Shown here: one piece after another, positions 44,101 through 50,167 of the stretch | Numbering within the stretch: position 1 is the first letter of the stretch | Layout: every line of letters starts with the position of its first letter | Position numbers and translations under genes: made by a program | Source of the DNA: Rugalucina vietnamica | Taxonomy: Eukaryota; Mollusca; Bivalvia; Lucinida; Lucinidae | Length of the DNA: 64,000 nt | Direction: 5' to 3' | NCBI GenBank assembly: GCA_964017185.1 | Contig: OZ024876.1 | Location: 12,897,726 to 12,961,725, forward strand | Notes under the pieces: generated by a model | Told to the model about the DNA's origin: nothing | Database searches by the model: none | Seen by the model: the letters and a program-made list of their open reading frames with translations, nothing else

Positions 44101-44908
44101 AGCTGCACAATGGGGATCAGACTCGAGTATTACAGTCATTTTGTTTCGTTAGGATTTATAAAGAGGACCACTATACATTGCTACACACAAAATATGAAAG
44201 GTCTGGGACTTGTGGTTTCAGAGAAGAAGATTTTTTTATGTTTTTCCCATTGTAAGTCTATGGGAGCTATCTGTTGCCATGGTAACCAGAGTTCCAATCC
44301 GACCTGGCCCAAAACCTAATGCAACCTTTCCCCCTCCTCAATGATGCTTTAGATAAAATTTGATCATGATTGGCCTTGTTGTCTTAGAGATATTCAAGTT
44401 TGAAAATGTGGATGCACGGACGCACGCACGGACGGACGGAAGCCGGCTCGACTACTGTACTATAAGCTCACCTTGTGAGCCTTCGGCTCAGGTGAGTTAA
44501 AAAGGGTTAATATGTCTGGCTTAAAAACCCGACTCGGAGCCAGTGAGGTTTGAACCCTGACCCTCTCCATCCGGAGTCTGATGCACTAATCACTAGGCAA
44601 CCGCTCTAGGAGCTGACCTCGGTAAAAAGCAAACCAAATTACTTTTAAGTCAGTCTATTTTCTTATCTTGTTTTTGCCAGTCACAGTTACAAATCCCATG
44701 ATACAGCTAGTAATCCTATTACGTAACCTGATTCAAAATTTCCAGCTGCAATATAAGGAGGTTTCCTGATATAGTGAGGTACTGGTTGAGCTGGACTAAC
44801 AGTCTGTGGACTAACAATGCTGAACGACTTCTCTCCACATAGTTGTCGGACAAGAGACAGGTTCTTCACGCTGTTTCGCAGGGCTCGGTACACACTGTAT
44901 GACAGCAT
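15310..44908 (-). CDS. METAP1D: Mitochondrial methionine aminopeptidase 1D, seven coding exons
   Basis: Type I methionine aminopeptidases are dimetal enzymes that remove the initiator methionine from nascent proteins; METAP1D is the mitochondrial form. I placed seven coding exons by matching remembered METAP1D sequence: 44908-44728, 39958-39855, 38855-38664, 37978-37815, 30626-30529, 16785-16729 and 15452-15310. Every intron is GT-AG and the phases join without conflict. The total is 939 bases, or 312 residues (human METAP1D is 335). The N-terminus, [15 protein letters not shown], is basic and Ser-rich like a mitochondrial presequence. Metal ligands are D157, D168, H231, E266 and E297, with the accessory histidines H140 and H238; spacing follows the E. 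coli enzyme, with two extra residues between the histidine and the first glutamate. The ATG at 44908 was chosen over an upstream in-frame TTG. No lesion is seen, so the gene looks functional despite introns of up to 13.7 kb. Confidence 0.95.
15814..15910 (+). repeat. Interspersed repeat R, partial copy
   Basis: It shares GAACCACTGCA-AAGCTGAGGG and CGTTCCAAGG blocks with the longer copy at 16156-16520. It lies in METAP1D intron 6. The family is unknown to me. Confidence 0.6.
16156..16520 (+). repeat. Interspersed repeat R, long copy
   Basis: Colinear copies occur at 38371-38641 and 45186-45364. Shared blocks include CTGAGTGGCC, TATTGGGAAA, TACCTGATTGT, CTGATTGCG and CTGATCATTGCCTAC. No ORF or clear terminal inverted repeat is seen, so the class is undetermined. 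Confidence 0.7.
16530..16690 (+). repeat. M1 MITE, degraded copy
   Basis: It keeps internal M1 blocks (GGGAAAACAAAGACG, AGATCAGCT, GTTTGTGTCAGACCTGGTC) but not clean ends. Confidence 0.55.
16729..16785 (-). CDS. METAP1D: METAP1D exon 6 (57 bp, residues 247-265)
   Basis: This small exon encodes [18 protein letters not shown], matching the conserved MxxGMxFTIEP block. The acceptor is TTGTTACAG and the donor ATAG|GTATAT. It joins in phase to exon 5 (Gly247) and exon 7 (Glu266, the fourth metal ligand). It is too short to show as an open frame on its own. Confidence 0.92.
16827..17062. mobile_element. M1 MITE, full copy (236 bp)
   Basis: The terminal inverted repeats begin TGAGCCGCC and continue with ATGGGAAAACCAACA. 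TT dinucleotides flank both ends. The centre holds a near-perfect palindrome around GCGGTAACCGC, with AAGCTGATC arms and CAAAG blocks on either side. The edge lies 41 bases upstream of METAP1D exon 6. No coding capacity. Confidence 0.85.
17165..17370 (-). repeat. M1 MITE, partial copy
   Basis: It holds the reverse-oriented interior of M1 (GACCAGGTCCAACACAAACC, then GAAGCAGGCTAGAAGCTTGAAA). Confidence 0.6.
17371..18515. other. Intron 5 sequence without recognised features
   Basis: AT-rich intronic DNA. I see no exon of METAP1D, no RNA gene and no repeat that I can match elsewhere in the window. Confidence 0.5.
18516..18563 (+). repeat. 48-bp target site duplication of the LINE, left copy
   Basis: It is identical to 29819-29866. 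The two copies bracket the composite LINE exactly. The block starts ATGGTACAAC and ends ATTATGCT. Confidence 0.9.
18599..19372 (-). pseudogene. LINE reverse transcriptase C-terminus with C2H2 finger
   Basis: It encodes the thumb and C-terminal segment typical of LINE polyproteins ([18 protein letters not shown]), then [20 protein letters not shown], and ends in a C2H2 zinc finger ([21 protein letters not shown]). The frame continues upstream of its first methionine to the insertion edge at 19372. It belongs to the same frame as 27359-27645 across the 8-kb insertion. The exact LINE clade is not assigned. Confidence 0.85.
19373..19472 (+). repeat. Left terminal inverted repeat of the 8-kb element
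   Basis: 100 bases, 99 of them matching the inverted right end. Confidence 0.88.
20330..20482 (-). mobile_element. tRNA-derived SINE
   Basis: On the minus strand there is a pol III A box-like GCATGGTGGCCAAGC, then a B box-like GTTCGATCCCG, followed by a body ending in AAAACACCAATCAAAC. That tail type is common in mollusc SINEs. Confidence 0.7.
20735..20908 (-). mobile_element. tRNA-derived SINE, partial
   Basis: The minus strand has an A box-like TGTGGTAGCGCGTCGG, then the B box-like AATTCGAACACC and a related body. The A box resembles that of the 26100-26342 SINE. Confidence 0.65.
21255..21445 (+). mobile_element. SINE 3' part
   Basis: It shows the conserved SINE body and tail: CCGGGAAGCGGTGGCC, then GTTGACTGGGACGTAAAGCC and an AAACAAACC end. 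The tRNA head is missing or too diverged to see. Confidence 0.55.
21497..21713. repeat. Inverted repeat, 217 bp, possible MITE
   Basis: The outer arms AAATTCTTACAGCGCAGATT are perfect inverted copies, and an inner pair CAACAACCTACA/TGTAGGTTGTTG is nested between them. No clear target duplication. Confidence 0.5.
22358..25485. mobile_element. PIF/Harbinger-type non-autonomous element, copy 1, with nested insertion
   Basis: The ends are TGTTACGTCTACAC inverted repeats extending about 57 bases with a few mismatches. The flanks are TAA (22355-22357) and TAG, close to the 3-bp TWA duplication of Harbinger. It is dense in a degenerate 11-base motif of the type GGACGTAGTAA. Its middle is interrupted by the tandem-core element at about 23154-25174; the empty site is seen in copy 2 (53218-54432). 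Confidence 0.8.
23154..25174 (-). mobile_element. Hairpin-ended tandem-core element, family B, copy 1 (HINE/pearl-like)
   Basis: On the minus strand the 5' end starts CTAGAAATTGGCTGCAAGCA and soon reaches TATACCCCCCGCAAAA. The 3' end is a hairpin whose stem is the inverse of that motif, preceded by an ACGGAATGACGGAAT tract. The core has about nine degenerate units of roughly 180 bases. It sits inside Harbinger-type copy 1. Helentron-associated elements have this plan; that assignment is inference. Confidence 0.72.
26051..26102 (+). repeat. (ATT)n microsatellite
   Basis: About 17 triplets, with one interruption, at the tail of the adjacent SINE. Confidence 0.9.
26100..26342 (-). mobile_element. 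tRNA-derived SINE with trinucleotide tail
   Basis: The minus strand starts near GCGCGGTAGCTGAAGCGG, has an A box-like AGCGGTAGAGCGTCGG and two B box-like stretches (GGGTTCGATCCCC; GGGTTCGAGCCCC). It shares the central domain GTCACATGTGGGACAAG and GTGTCAGGTG with the SINE at 55995-56240. The body runs into the (ATT)n tract. Confidence 0.78.
27259..27358 (-). repeat. Right terminal inverted repeat of the 8-kb element
   Basis: Inverted partner of 19373-19472. Confidence 0.88.
27359..27645 (-). pseudogene. LINE reverse transcriptase fragment with YADD motif
   Basis: The minus strand encodes [16 protein letters not shown], then LLYADDMD (catalytic YADD box, around 27491-27519), then a TKKTEVV block. 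It stops in PGKPY at the insertion edge and resumes at 19372 with [13 protein letters not shown]. Confidence 0.85.
27646..28591 (+). pseudogene. Inverted LINE arm: reverse transcriptase N-terminal region
   Basis: It encodes an endonuclease-RT linker and the first RT blocks ([19 protein letters not shown], then [16 protein letters not shown] and [10 protein letters not shown]). A small frame change near 28490 ends the long frame. It breaks off in GFRQ at the insertion of the tandem-core element at 28592. Confidence 0.85.
28592..29517 (+). mobile_element. Hairpin-ended tandem-core element, family F, inserted in the LINE
   Basis: A 5' ATATCGCACCTGC motif is followed by about five tandem units of roughly 147 bases (marker ACCGTGAAATATAGG). 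A (GAAC)n/(GACG)n tract comes next, then a hairpin at about 29483-29513 whose right arm GCAGGTGCGATA is the inverse of the 5' motif. It interrupts the LINE RT frame between GFRQ and RGTIDM. Confidence 0.78.
29518..29818 (+). pseudogene. Inverted LINE arm: RT palm region
   Basis: It continues the RT from 28591 ([47 protein letters not shown]). It ends exactly at the right 48-bp target duplication. Confidence 0.85.
29819..29866 (+). repeat. 48-bp target site duplication of the LINE, right copy
   Basis: Identical to 18516-18563. Confidence 0.9.
30529..30626 (-). CDS. METAP1D: METAP1D exon 5 (residues 214-246)
   Basis: It encodes [20 protein letters not shown] with the ligand H231 and the accessory H238. 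The acceptor is ATCCTGTAG, 15 bases from the edge of a MITE at 30642. The donor is GTAG|GTAAGA. Confidence 0.93.
30642..30883. mobile_element. M1 MITE, diverged copy
   Basis: It starts TGAGCAGTCGCATAAG and ends in a diverged inverse, with AA on both sides. The palindromic CAGATCAGCT centre is kept. It starts 15 bases upstream of METAP1D exon 5. Confidence 0.7.
30976..31628 (+). repeat. 26-bp minisatellite, about 25 copies
   Basis: The unit is GTATGTGGTAAATCTTTGAA plus GGTTGA, with recurrent variants (GTAGGTAGAC, GGAGGTTGAG). In METAP1D intron 4. The 133-residue frame across it on the minus strand is a by-product of the repeat. Confidence 0.93.
31888..32135. mobile_element. M1 MITE, full copy (248 bp)
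   Basis: TGAGGCGCCTCATGGGAAAA end and its inverse, TA flanks on both sides, palindromic centre. Confidence 0.82.
32254..34242 (+). mobile_element. Hairpin-ended tandem-core element, family D, copy 1
   Basis: The 5' end CTAGAAGACCATTGGTCC leads to TAGCTCACCTGAG. About ten units of 166-168 bases follow (markers TTATGTAGAGGACCATTAGC and CCCCCGGGGCGTGGCC). A GACGGACGACGACGG tract precedes a hairpin at 34205-34241 whose right arm CTCAGGTGAGCTA is the inverse of the 5' motif. In METAP1D intron 4. Confidence 0.8.
34460..36601 (-). mobile_element. Hairpin-ended tandem-core element, family D, copy 2 (inverted)
   Basis: Read on the minus strand it begins AACAAGTAGCCCAAGGGCAA, reaches CGCTCACCTGAGAG, runs through long diverged units (markers AAGATGGCTGCC and AGAAGATTTTTGA), then a GACGACGGACG tract. 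It ends in the hairpin at 34461-34497. Its 5' end matches that of the 42178 copy. Confidence 0.75.
36602..37745. repeat. Diverged tandem-core remnant in intron 4
   Basis: Two imperfect units of roughly 370-400 bases share GACCTTGAATACTCA, CAAGGTCAACCC-AGG and CATGATTTATATAAA. Several words recur in family D copy 2. No hairpin end is seen, so this is probably an eroded relative. Confidence 0.55.
37815..37978 (-). CDS. METAP1D: METAP1D exon 4 (residues 160-213 plus two bases)
   Basis: It encodes [20 protein letters not shown] with the second metal ligand D168, eleven residues after D157 as in E. coli. The acceptor is ATATTACAG and the donor GA|GTAGGT. The two trailing bases join the first base of exon 5 to make Glu214. 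Confidence 0.95.
38059..38294. mobile_element. M1 MITE, full copy (236 bp)
   Basis: TGAGCCACCTCATGGGAAAA end with its inverse, TA flanks, palindromic centre GCGGTAACCGC. Its near edge is 80 bases upstream of METAP1D exon 4. Confidence 0.83.
38371..38641 (+). repeat. Interspersed repeat R copy
   Basis: Colinear with 16240-16520, from CATTCCAAGGT to CTGATCATTGCCTAC. It ends just before the METAP1D exon 3 donor at 38664. Confidence 0.68.
38664..38855 (-). CDS. METAP1D: METAP1D exon 3 (residues 96-159)
   Basis: The exon is exactly 64 codons. It includes the signature [20 protein letters not shown], the histidine H140 in [10 protein letters not shown], and the first metal ligand D157 in INIDVT. 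The acceptor ATTTGTTAG lies 8 bases from a MITE end at 38864. The donor is ACG|GTAAAC. Confidence 0.95.
38864..39050. mobile_element. M1 MITE, copy abutting exon 3 acceptor
   Basis: TGAGCCGCCTCGTGGGAAAA end and its exact-type inverse, AA flanks, 187 bp. It starts 8 bases upstream of METAP1D exon 3, so the branch point and pyrimidine tract of that intron must lie largely within the MITE. Confidence 0.85.
39290..39401. repeat. Long hairpin, two arms of about 55 bases
   Basis: The arms share TTTTTCTTATTTTTGCTC, ACATAGATTGTGGGTAC and GTTAGAACC, with only a few mismatches and almost no loop (centre CTCG/CCGAGG). Partial copies of one arm lie at 39135-39195, 45160-45180 and 55940-56000. Confidence 0.85.
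39545..39733. mobile_element. M1 MITE, diverged copy
   Basis: GGCTGCCTCATGAGAAAACT start and a matching inverse end, with M1 interior order reversed relative to 16827. Confidence 0.72.
39855..39958 (-). CDS. METAP1D: METAP1D exon 2 (residues 61-95)
   Basis: The acceptor is TCCATTTCAG and the donor AAG|GTATTT. It encodes a segment containing [16 protein letters not shown], the conserved first helix of type I aminopeptidases. The two-base start joins the single base from exon 1 to make a glycine codon. Confidence 0.92.
40078..40314. mobile_element. M1 MITE, full copy (237 bp)
   Basis: TGAGCCTCGACGCGAGAAAA end and inverse, TT flanks, palindromic AGCTTCGCAGTTACTGCGAA centre. It starts 119 bases upstream of METAP1D exon 2. 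Confidence 0.8.
40326..40539. mobile_element. M1 MITE, full copy (214 bp)
   Basis: TGAGCCGCATCATGAG end and inverse, TA flanks. It lies 11 bases from the previous copy, so two M1 insertions sit almost side by side. Confidence 0.78.
40850..42006 (+). mobile_element. Hairpin-ended tandem-core element, family E
   Basis: A TATACCCCCGGCT motif near 40867, four to five diverged units of about 165 bases (marker GATTTTGACCTCTAGCCCCA), then a GAACGAAGAAACGAACTAAC tract and a weaker terminal hairpin at about 41972-42002 (GCCGGGGGAATA inverse). In METAP1D intron 1. The flanks share words with 52560-52800, suggesting insertion into another repeat. Confidence 0.65.
43941..43947 (+). promoter_or_regulatory. 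TATA box upstream of hammerhead motif
   Basis: GGGTATAAAAG lies 30 bases before the first base of the hammerhead stem I, the usual TATA-to-start distance. The upstream 200 bases carry a CRE-type TGACGTCA. This predicts a transcript that starts at or near the ribozyme. Confidence 0.5.
43971..44028 (+). ncRNA. Hammerhead ribozyme motif, palindromic stem III
   Basis: All conserved core segments are present in order. Stem I: CAATT (43971-43975) pairs with AATTG (44024-44028), and CCT (43985-43987) pairs with AGG (44021-44023). The catalytic box CTGAAGA is at 43988-43994. Stem II is GTCAGA/TCTGAC, six perfect pairs with an ATAA loop. GAAA is at 44011-44014. Stem III is ACTAGT (44014-44019), too short as a monomer but self-complementary, so two RNAs could share it. 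The cleavage site follows GTC at 44018-44020. This is the minimal hammerhead form reported in Penelope-like elements and retrozymes. Confidence 0.75.
44505..44625 (-). mobile_element. tRNA-derived SINE fragment
   Basis: The minus strand has an A box-like GCCTAGTGATTAGTGCATCAG and a B box-like GGTTCAAACCTC. It does not close into a full tRNA cloverleaf by eye, so I call it SINE-derived. Confidence 0.55.
44728..44908 (-). CDS. METAP1D: METAP1D exon 1 (residues 1-60 plus one base)
   Basis: It starts at the ATG (44908-44906) and encodes the presumed mitochondrial presequence, then a [12 protein letters not shown] segment that aligns with the PVPKHIKKPDY region of vertebrate METAP1D. The donor is CAG|GTTACG at phase 1. 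Upstream, 44909-45000 shows no obvious TATA box. Confidence 0.9.
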
Positions 44909-45512
44909 CACTTTGCTGGACAAGATCTGTCAGTTTTCTCTGCAACATATTAATAAATTACAATCATCAGAATAACATGTCTGTGTAATGTATACCCCCT
45001 TTAAACCCAACATGTGGTGGTTTTTGTCCACATATGCCAAAATGGACGTGGGGGGTTATGTCCGTGGGGTGTTTTGTCCGTATACACCCAACATTTAAAG
45101 GTAACTGGGGTGTACACTGTACAGGGGTATATAAATTTTTCTTCATTTTGTTCCAAAACATAAATTGCGGGTACTTGTTCGAACCAATAAATGGGTAACT
45201 GAGTGGCCACCTATTGGGAAAAAAGCTGCTCACTCGGCTTACGATATGTTTTCTTAGTTTATAAGTACCTGATTGTTAATTCAGTTTTTCCCCACCTTGG
45301 TATTTGGAGTGGCAATTTCTTTCTGATTGAGCAATCTCCTGATCATTGCCTACTTTTACCTTCATAAAGCTCACACACAACACTCTAAAAAAACTATATT
45401 TTTGTCTATTTACAGTTCTGTTGTCAGAAATTTGAGCTTTTTGTGTTAAGAGCGCTTGGCCACTACAGAACAGGCTAAGGGGTTGAAAATCAAAGTCTTT
45501 TTACACTTAAAC
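44909..45512. other. METAP1D upstream region
   Basis: This is the 5' flank of METAP1D. It holds a stretch with inverted GTATACACCC/GGGGTGTACAC words near 45090-45125 and an R copy at 45186-45364. No TATA box or second gene is evident. Confidence 0.4.
45186..45364 (+). repeat. Interspersed repeat R copy
   Basis: Colinear with 16340-16520, from AACTGAGTGGCCACC to CTGATCATTGCC. Confidence 0.7.
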
Positions 45513-46656
45513 AAGAATTGGCAATAAGCAAGGCTTATTAGATACCCTCCGCTGTGAATGCCCTTACCTGTAAACAAAAAGAAGAAAAAATGTCTAAGTT
45601 CTCATAGGTGTCATTTTGTCAAAAAAAAATTTTTTCACAAAATTTCTTCATGCAAATGTCCAATGGGTGTACATCATGTAGGCACGATATGAAATTGTTC
45701 CATCAAAAACTGTGGTAGGAGTTGATCGGCCCGTGAATGCCCTTACCTGTAAACAAAAAGAAGAAAAATTGTCTAAGTTCTCATAGGTGTCATTTTGTCA
45801 AAAATTATTTTTTTCGCAATAAAATTTCTTCATGCAAATGTCCAATGGGTGTACAGCATGAAGGCAGAATATGAAATTCTTCCATCAAAAACTGTGGTAG
45901 GAGTTGATCGGCCCGTGAATGCCCTTACCTGTAAACAAAAAGAAGAAAAATTGTCTAAGTTCTCATAGGTGTCATTTTGTTAAAAAATTATTTTTTCGCA
46001 ATAAAATTTCTTCATGCAAATGTCCAATGGGTGTACATCATGTAGGCACGATATGAAATTGTTTCATCAAAAACTGTGGTAGGAGTTGATCGCCCCGTGA
46101 ATGCCCTTACCTGTACACAAAAAGAAGAAAAATTGTCTAAGTTCTCATAGGTGTCATTTTGTCAAAAATTATTTTTTTGCAATAAAATTTCTTCATGCAA
46201 ATGTCCAATTGGTGTACATCATGTAGGCACGATATGAAATTGTTCCATCAAAAACTGTGGTAGGAGTTGATCGGCCCGTGAATGCCCTTACCTGTAAACA
46301 AAAAGAAGAAAACTTGTCTAAGTTCTCATAGGTGTCATTTTGTCAAAAATTATTTTTTTTGCAATAACATTTCTTCATACAAATGTCCAATGGGTGTACA
46401 GCGTGAAGGCACAATATGAAATTGTTCCATCAAAAACTGTGGTAGGAGTTGATCGGCCCGTGAATGCCCTTACCTGTAAACAAAAAGAAGAAAAATTGTC
46501 TAAGTACTCATAGGTGTCATTTTGTCAAAAATTATTTTTTTCGCAATAAAATTTCTTCATGCAAATGTCCAATGGGTGTACATCATGTAGGCACAATACG
46601 AAATTGTTCCATCTAAAATTGTGGTAGGAGTTGATCGGCCCATGAATGCCCTTACC

Positions 46657-46694
<38 letters not shown>

Positions 46695-46878
46695 TCTAAG
46701 TTCTCTTAGATGTCATTTTGTCAAAAATTATTTTTTTGCAATAATATTTCTTCATGCAAATGTCCAATGGGTGTACATGATGTAGGCATAATATCAAAAA
46801 AATCTAAGAAAAACTGTGGTAGGAGTTGATCGGCCCATATCTGCACACCTTAGAATAAAAGTTGAAAACTTGCACAAA
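45513..46878 (+). mobile_element. Tandem-core element, family C (181-bp core)
   Basis: The 5' end AGAATTGGCAATAAGCAAGG resembles that of family B. The core has seven units of 180-182 bases (marker GTGAATGCCCTTACCTGTAA), the last carrying a long poly(A) run (about 46660-46692). No terminal hairpin is seen: the sequence passes straight into family A at about 46879, so the 3' end may be lost. Confidence 0.72.
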
Positions 46879-49800
46879 CTAGAATTGTCAGAGAATCTGA
46901 CTATAGCCCCGCTTCTCAGCTTTTTTGCAGGGTGAAAAAAACAATGACAGGTAAATATCACAAGCTAGATCTCGTCAATATTGATGCGCATACAAAATTT
47001 GGTCTGATTATGTCAATTTGTTCTCAAGATATTGAACGGAAACAGAATTCTGACCTCAATAAAGGGCCATAACTCCGTCAAAATTTTGCGAAAAATGACG
47101 GGTAACAATCCCAAGCTAGATCTTGTCAATGATGATGTGCATACAAAATTTGGACGGATTCTGTCAATTCGTTCTCAAGATATTAAGCGGAAACGAAATT
47201 TTGAAGTCAATCAAGGGCCGTAACTCCGTCAAAATTTTGCGAAAAAATGATGGGTAACAATCCCAAGTTAGATCTTGTCAATGATGACGTGCATACAAAA
47301 TTTGGTCGGATTCTGTCAATTTGTTCTCAAGATATTGAGCAGAAACGAAATTCTGACGTCAATCAAGGGCCATAACTCCATCAAAATTTTGCGAAAAATG
47401 ACGGGTAACAATTCCAAGTTAGATCTTGTCAATGATGACGTGCATACAAAATTTGGTCGGATTCCGTCAATTCGTTCTCAACATATTGAACGGAAACGAA
47501 ATTCTGACGTCAATCAAGGGCCATAACTCCGACAAAATTTTGCTAAAAATGACAGGCAACAATCCCAAGCTAGATCTTGTCAATGTTGATGTGCACACAA
47601 AATTTGGTCGGATTCCGTCAATTCGTTCTCAACATATTGAGCAGAAACGAAATTCTGACGTCAATCAAGGGCCATAACTCCATCAAAATTTTGCGAAAAA
47701 TGACGGGTAACAATTCCAAGCTAGATCTTGTCAATGATGACGTGCATACAAAATTTGGTCGGATTCTGTCAATTCGTTCTCAAGATATTGAGCGGAAACG
47801 AAATTCTTACGTCAATCAAGGGCCGTAACTCCGTCAAAATTTTGCGAAAAATGACGGGTAACAATCCCAAGCTAGATCTTGTCAATGTTGATGTGCATAC
47901 AAAATTTGGCCAGATTCTGTCTATTCATTCTCAAGATATTGAGCGGAAACGAAATTCTGACGTCAATCAAGGGCTGTAACTCTGTCAAAATTTTGCGAAA
48001 AATGACGGGTAACAATCCCAAGCTAGATCTTGTCAATGATGACCTGCATACAAAATTTGGTCAGATTCTGTAAACTGGTTCTCAAGATATTGAGCGGAAA
48101 CGAAATCTGACGTCAATTAAGGGCCGTAACTCCGTCAAAATTTTGCGAAAAAATGATGGGTAACAATCCCAAGTTAGATCTTGTCAATGATGACGTGCAT
48201 ACAAAATTTGGTCGGATTCTGTCAATTTGTTCTCAAGATATTGAGCAGAAACGAAATTCTGACGTCAATCAAGGGCCATAACTCCATCAAAATTTTGCGA
48301 AAAATGACGGGTAACAATTCCAAGCTAGATCTTGTCAATGATGACGTGCATACAAAATTTGGTCAGATTCTGTCAATTCGTTCTCAAGATATTGAGCGGA
48401 AACGAAATTCTTACGTCAATCAAGGGCCGTAACTCCGTCAAAATTTTGCGAAAAATGACGGGTAACAATCCCAAGCTAGATCTTGTCAATGTTGATGTGC
48501 ATACAAAATTTGGTCAGATTCTGTCTATTCATTCTCAAGATATTGAGCGGAAACGAAATTCTGACGTCAATCAAGGGCTGTAACTCTGTCAAAATTTTGC
48601 GAAAAATGACGGGTAACAATCCCAAGCTAGATCTTGTCAATGATGACCTGCATACAAAATTTGGTCAGATTCTGTAAACTGGTTCTCAAGATATTGAGCG
48701 GAAACGAAATCTGACGTCAATTAAGGGCCGTAGATCCGTCAAACTTTTGCGAAAAATGACGGGTAACAATCCCAAGCTAGATCTTGTCAATGTTGATGTG
48801 CACACAAAATTTGGTCGGATTCCGTCAATTCGTTCTCAACATATTGAACGGAAACGAAATTCTGACGTCAATCAAGGGCCATAACTCCGACAAAATTTTG
48901 CTAAAAATGACAGGCAACAATCCCAAGCTAGATCTTGTCAATGTTGATGTGCACACAAAATTTGGTCGGATTCCGTCAATTCGTTCTCAACATATTGAGC
49001 GGAAACGAAATTCTGACGTCAATCAAGGGCAGTAACTCCGTCAAAATTTTGCGAAAAATGACGGGTAACAATCCCAAGCTAGATCTTGTCAATGTTGATG
49101 TGCACACAAAATTTGGTCGGATTCTGTCAATTCGTTCTCAAGATATTGAGCGGAAACGAAATTCTGACGTCAATCAAGGGCCGTAACTCCGTCAAAATTT
49201 TGCGAAAAATGACGGGTAACAATCCCAAGCTAGATCTTGTCAATGATGACCTGCATACAAAATTTGGTCAGATTCTGTAAACTGGTTCTCAAGATATTGA
49301 GCGGAAACGAAATTCTGACGTCAATCAAGGGCCGTAACTCCGTCAAACTTTTGCGAAAAATGACGGGTAACAATCCCAAGCTAGATCTTGTCAATGTTGA
49401 TGTGCACACAAAATTTGGTCGGATTCCGTCAATTCGTTCTCAACATATTGAACGGAAACGAAATTCTGACGTCAATCAAGGGCCATAACTCCGACAAAAT
49501 TTTGCGAAAAATGACGGGTAACAATCCCAAGCTAGATCTTGTCAATGTTGATGTGCACACAAAATTTGGTCGGATTCCGTCAATTCGTTCTCAACATATT
49601 GAGCGGAAACGAAATTCTGACGTCAATCAAGGGCCGTAACTCCGTCAAAATTTTGCGAAAAATGACGGGTAACAATCCCAAGCTAGATCTTGTCAATGTT
49701 GATGTGCACACAAAATTTGGTCGGATTCTGTCAATTCGTTCTCAAGATATTGAGCGGAAACGAAATTCTGACGTCAATCAAGGGCTGTAACTCCGTCAAA

Positions 49801-50167
49801 ATTTTGCGAAAAATGACGGGTAACAATCCAAAGCTAGATCTTGTCAATGATGATGTGCATACAAAATTTGGTCGGATTCTGTCAATTCGTTCTCAAGATA
49901 TTGAGCGGAAACGAAATTCTGACGTAAATCAAGGGCAGTAACTCTGTCAAAATTTTGCGAAAAATGACGGTCAACAATCCCAAGCTAGATCTTGTCAATG
50001 TTAATGTACATACAAAATTTGGTCAGATTCTGTAAACTGGTTCTCAAGATATTGAGTGGAAATGAAATTTTGACGGAATAACGGAATAACGGAAGGACAG
50101 AATGACGGAACGACGGAAGGACATGGTGAATCCAGTATAGCCCCACTTTTTCAAAGCGGGGCTATAA
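46879..50167 (+). mobile_element. Hairpin-ended tandem-core element, family A (151-bp core)
   Basis: The 5' end CTAGAATTGTCAGAGAATCT reaches CTATAGCCCCGCTT. About 20 units of 151 bases follow, with a 604-bp (four-unit) higher-order pattern. An ACGGAATAACGGAAGGACAG tract comes next, then a hairpin at 50136-50166 (TATAGCCCC/GGGGCTATA). Because 151 is one more than a multiple of three, a similar 83-residue frame appears in each unit in a rotating frame; this is not evidence of coding. Confidence 0.82.

Larger units (their letters stand above)
43580..44152 (+). mobile_element. Insertion with TATA box and hammerhead motif (Penelope-like or retrozyme remnant)
   Basis: This block replaces part of a tandem unit: unit sequence stops at AGAAGATTTTTTTT and resumes at AGGATTTATAAAGAGG. 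It is more GC-rich than its host, carries TGACGTCA at 43768-43775, several GGCGC words, TATAAAA at 43941 and a hammerhead motif at 43971-44028. Hammerheads with a tiny stem III are known from terminal repeats of Penelope-like elements and from retrozymes in bivalves. No coding region is present here, so the element type is inference. Confidence 0.6.
42178..44499 (+). mobile_element. Hairpin-ended tandem-core element, family D, copy 3
   Basis: The 5' end AACAAGTAGCCCAGGGGCAA leads to CGCTCACCTGAGAG. Tandem units of roughly 160 bases follow (marker GGATTTATAAAGAGGACCAC). A GCACGGACGGACGGAAG tract precedes a hairpin at 44460-44498 (AAGCTCACC...CTCAGGTGAG). A foreign segment at about 43580-44152 interrupts the core. 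In METAP1D intron 1. Confidence 0.8.

Noticed and set aside
47032-49941. Ladder of similar 64-83 residue frames
   Set aside because: They come from a 151-bp tandem unit; 151 is not a multiple of three, so the same frame reappears in rotation. No start context, domain or splice logic supports coding.
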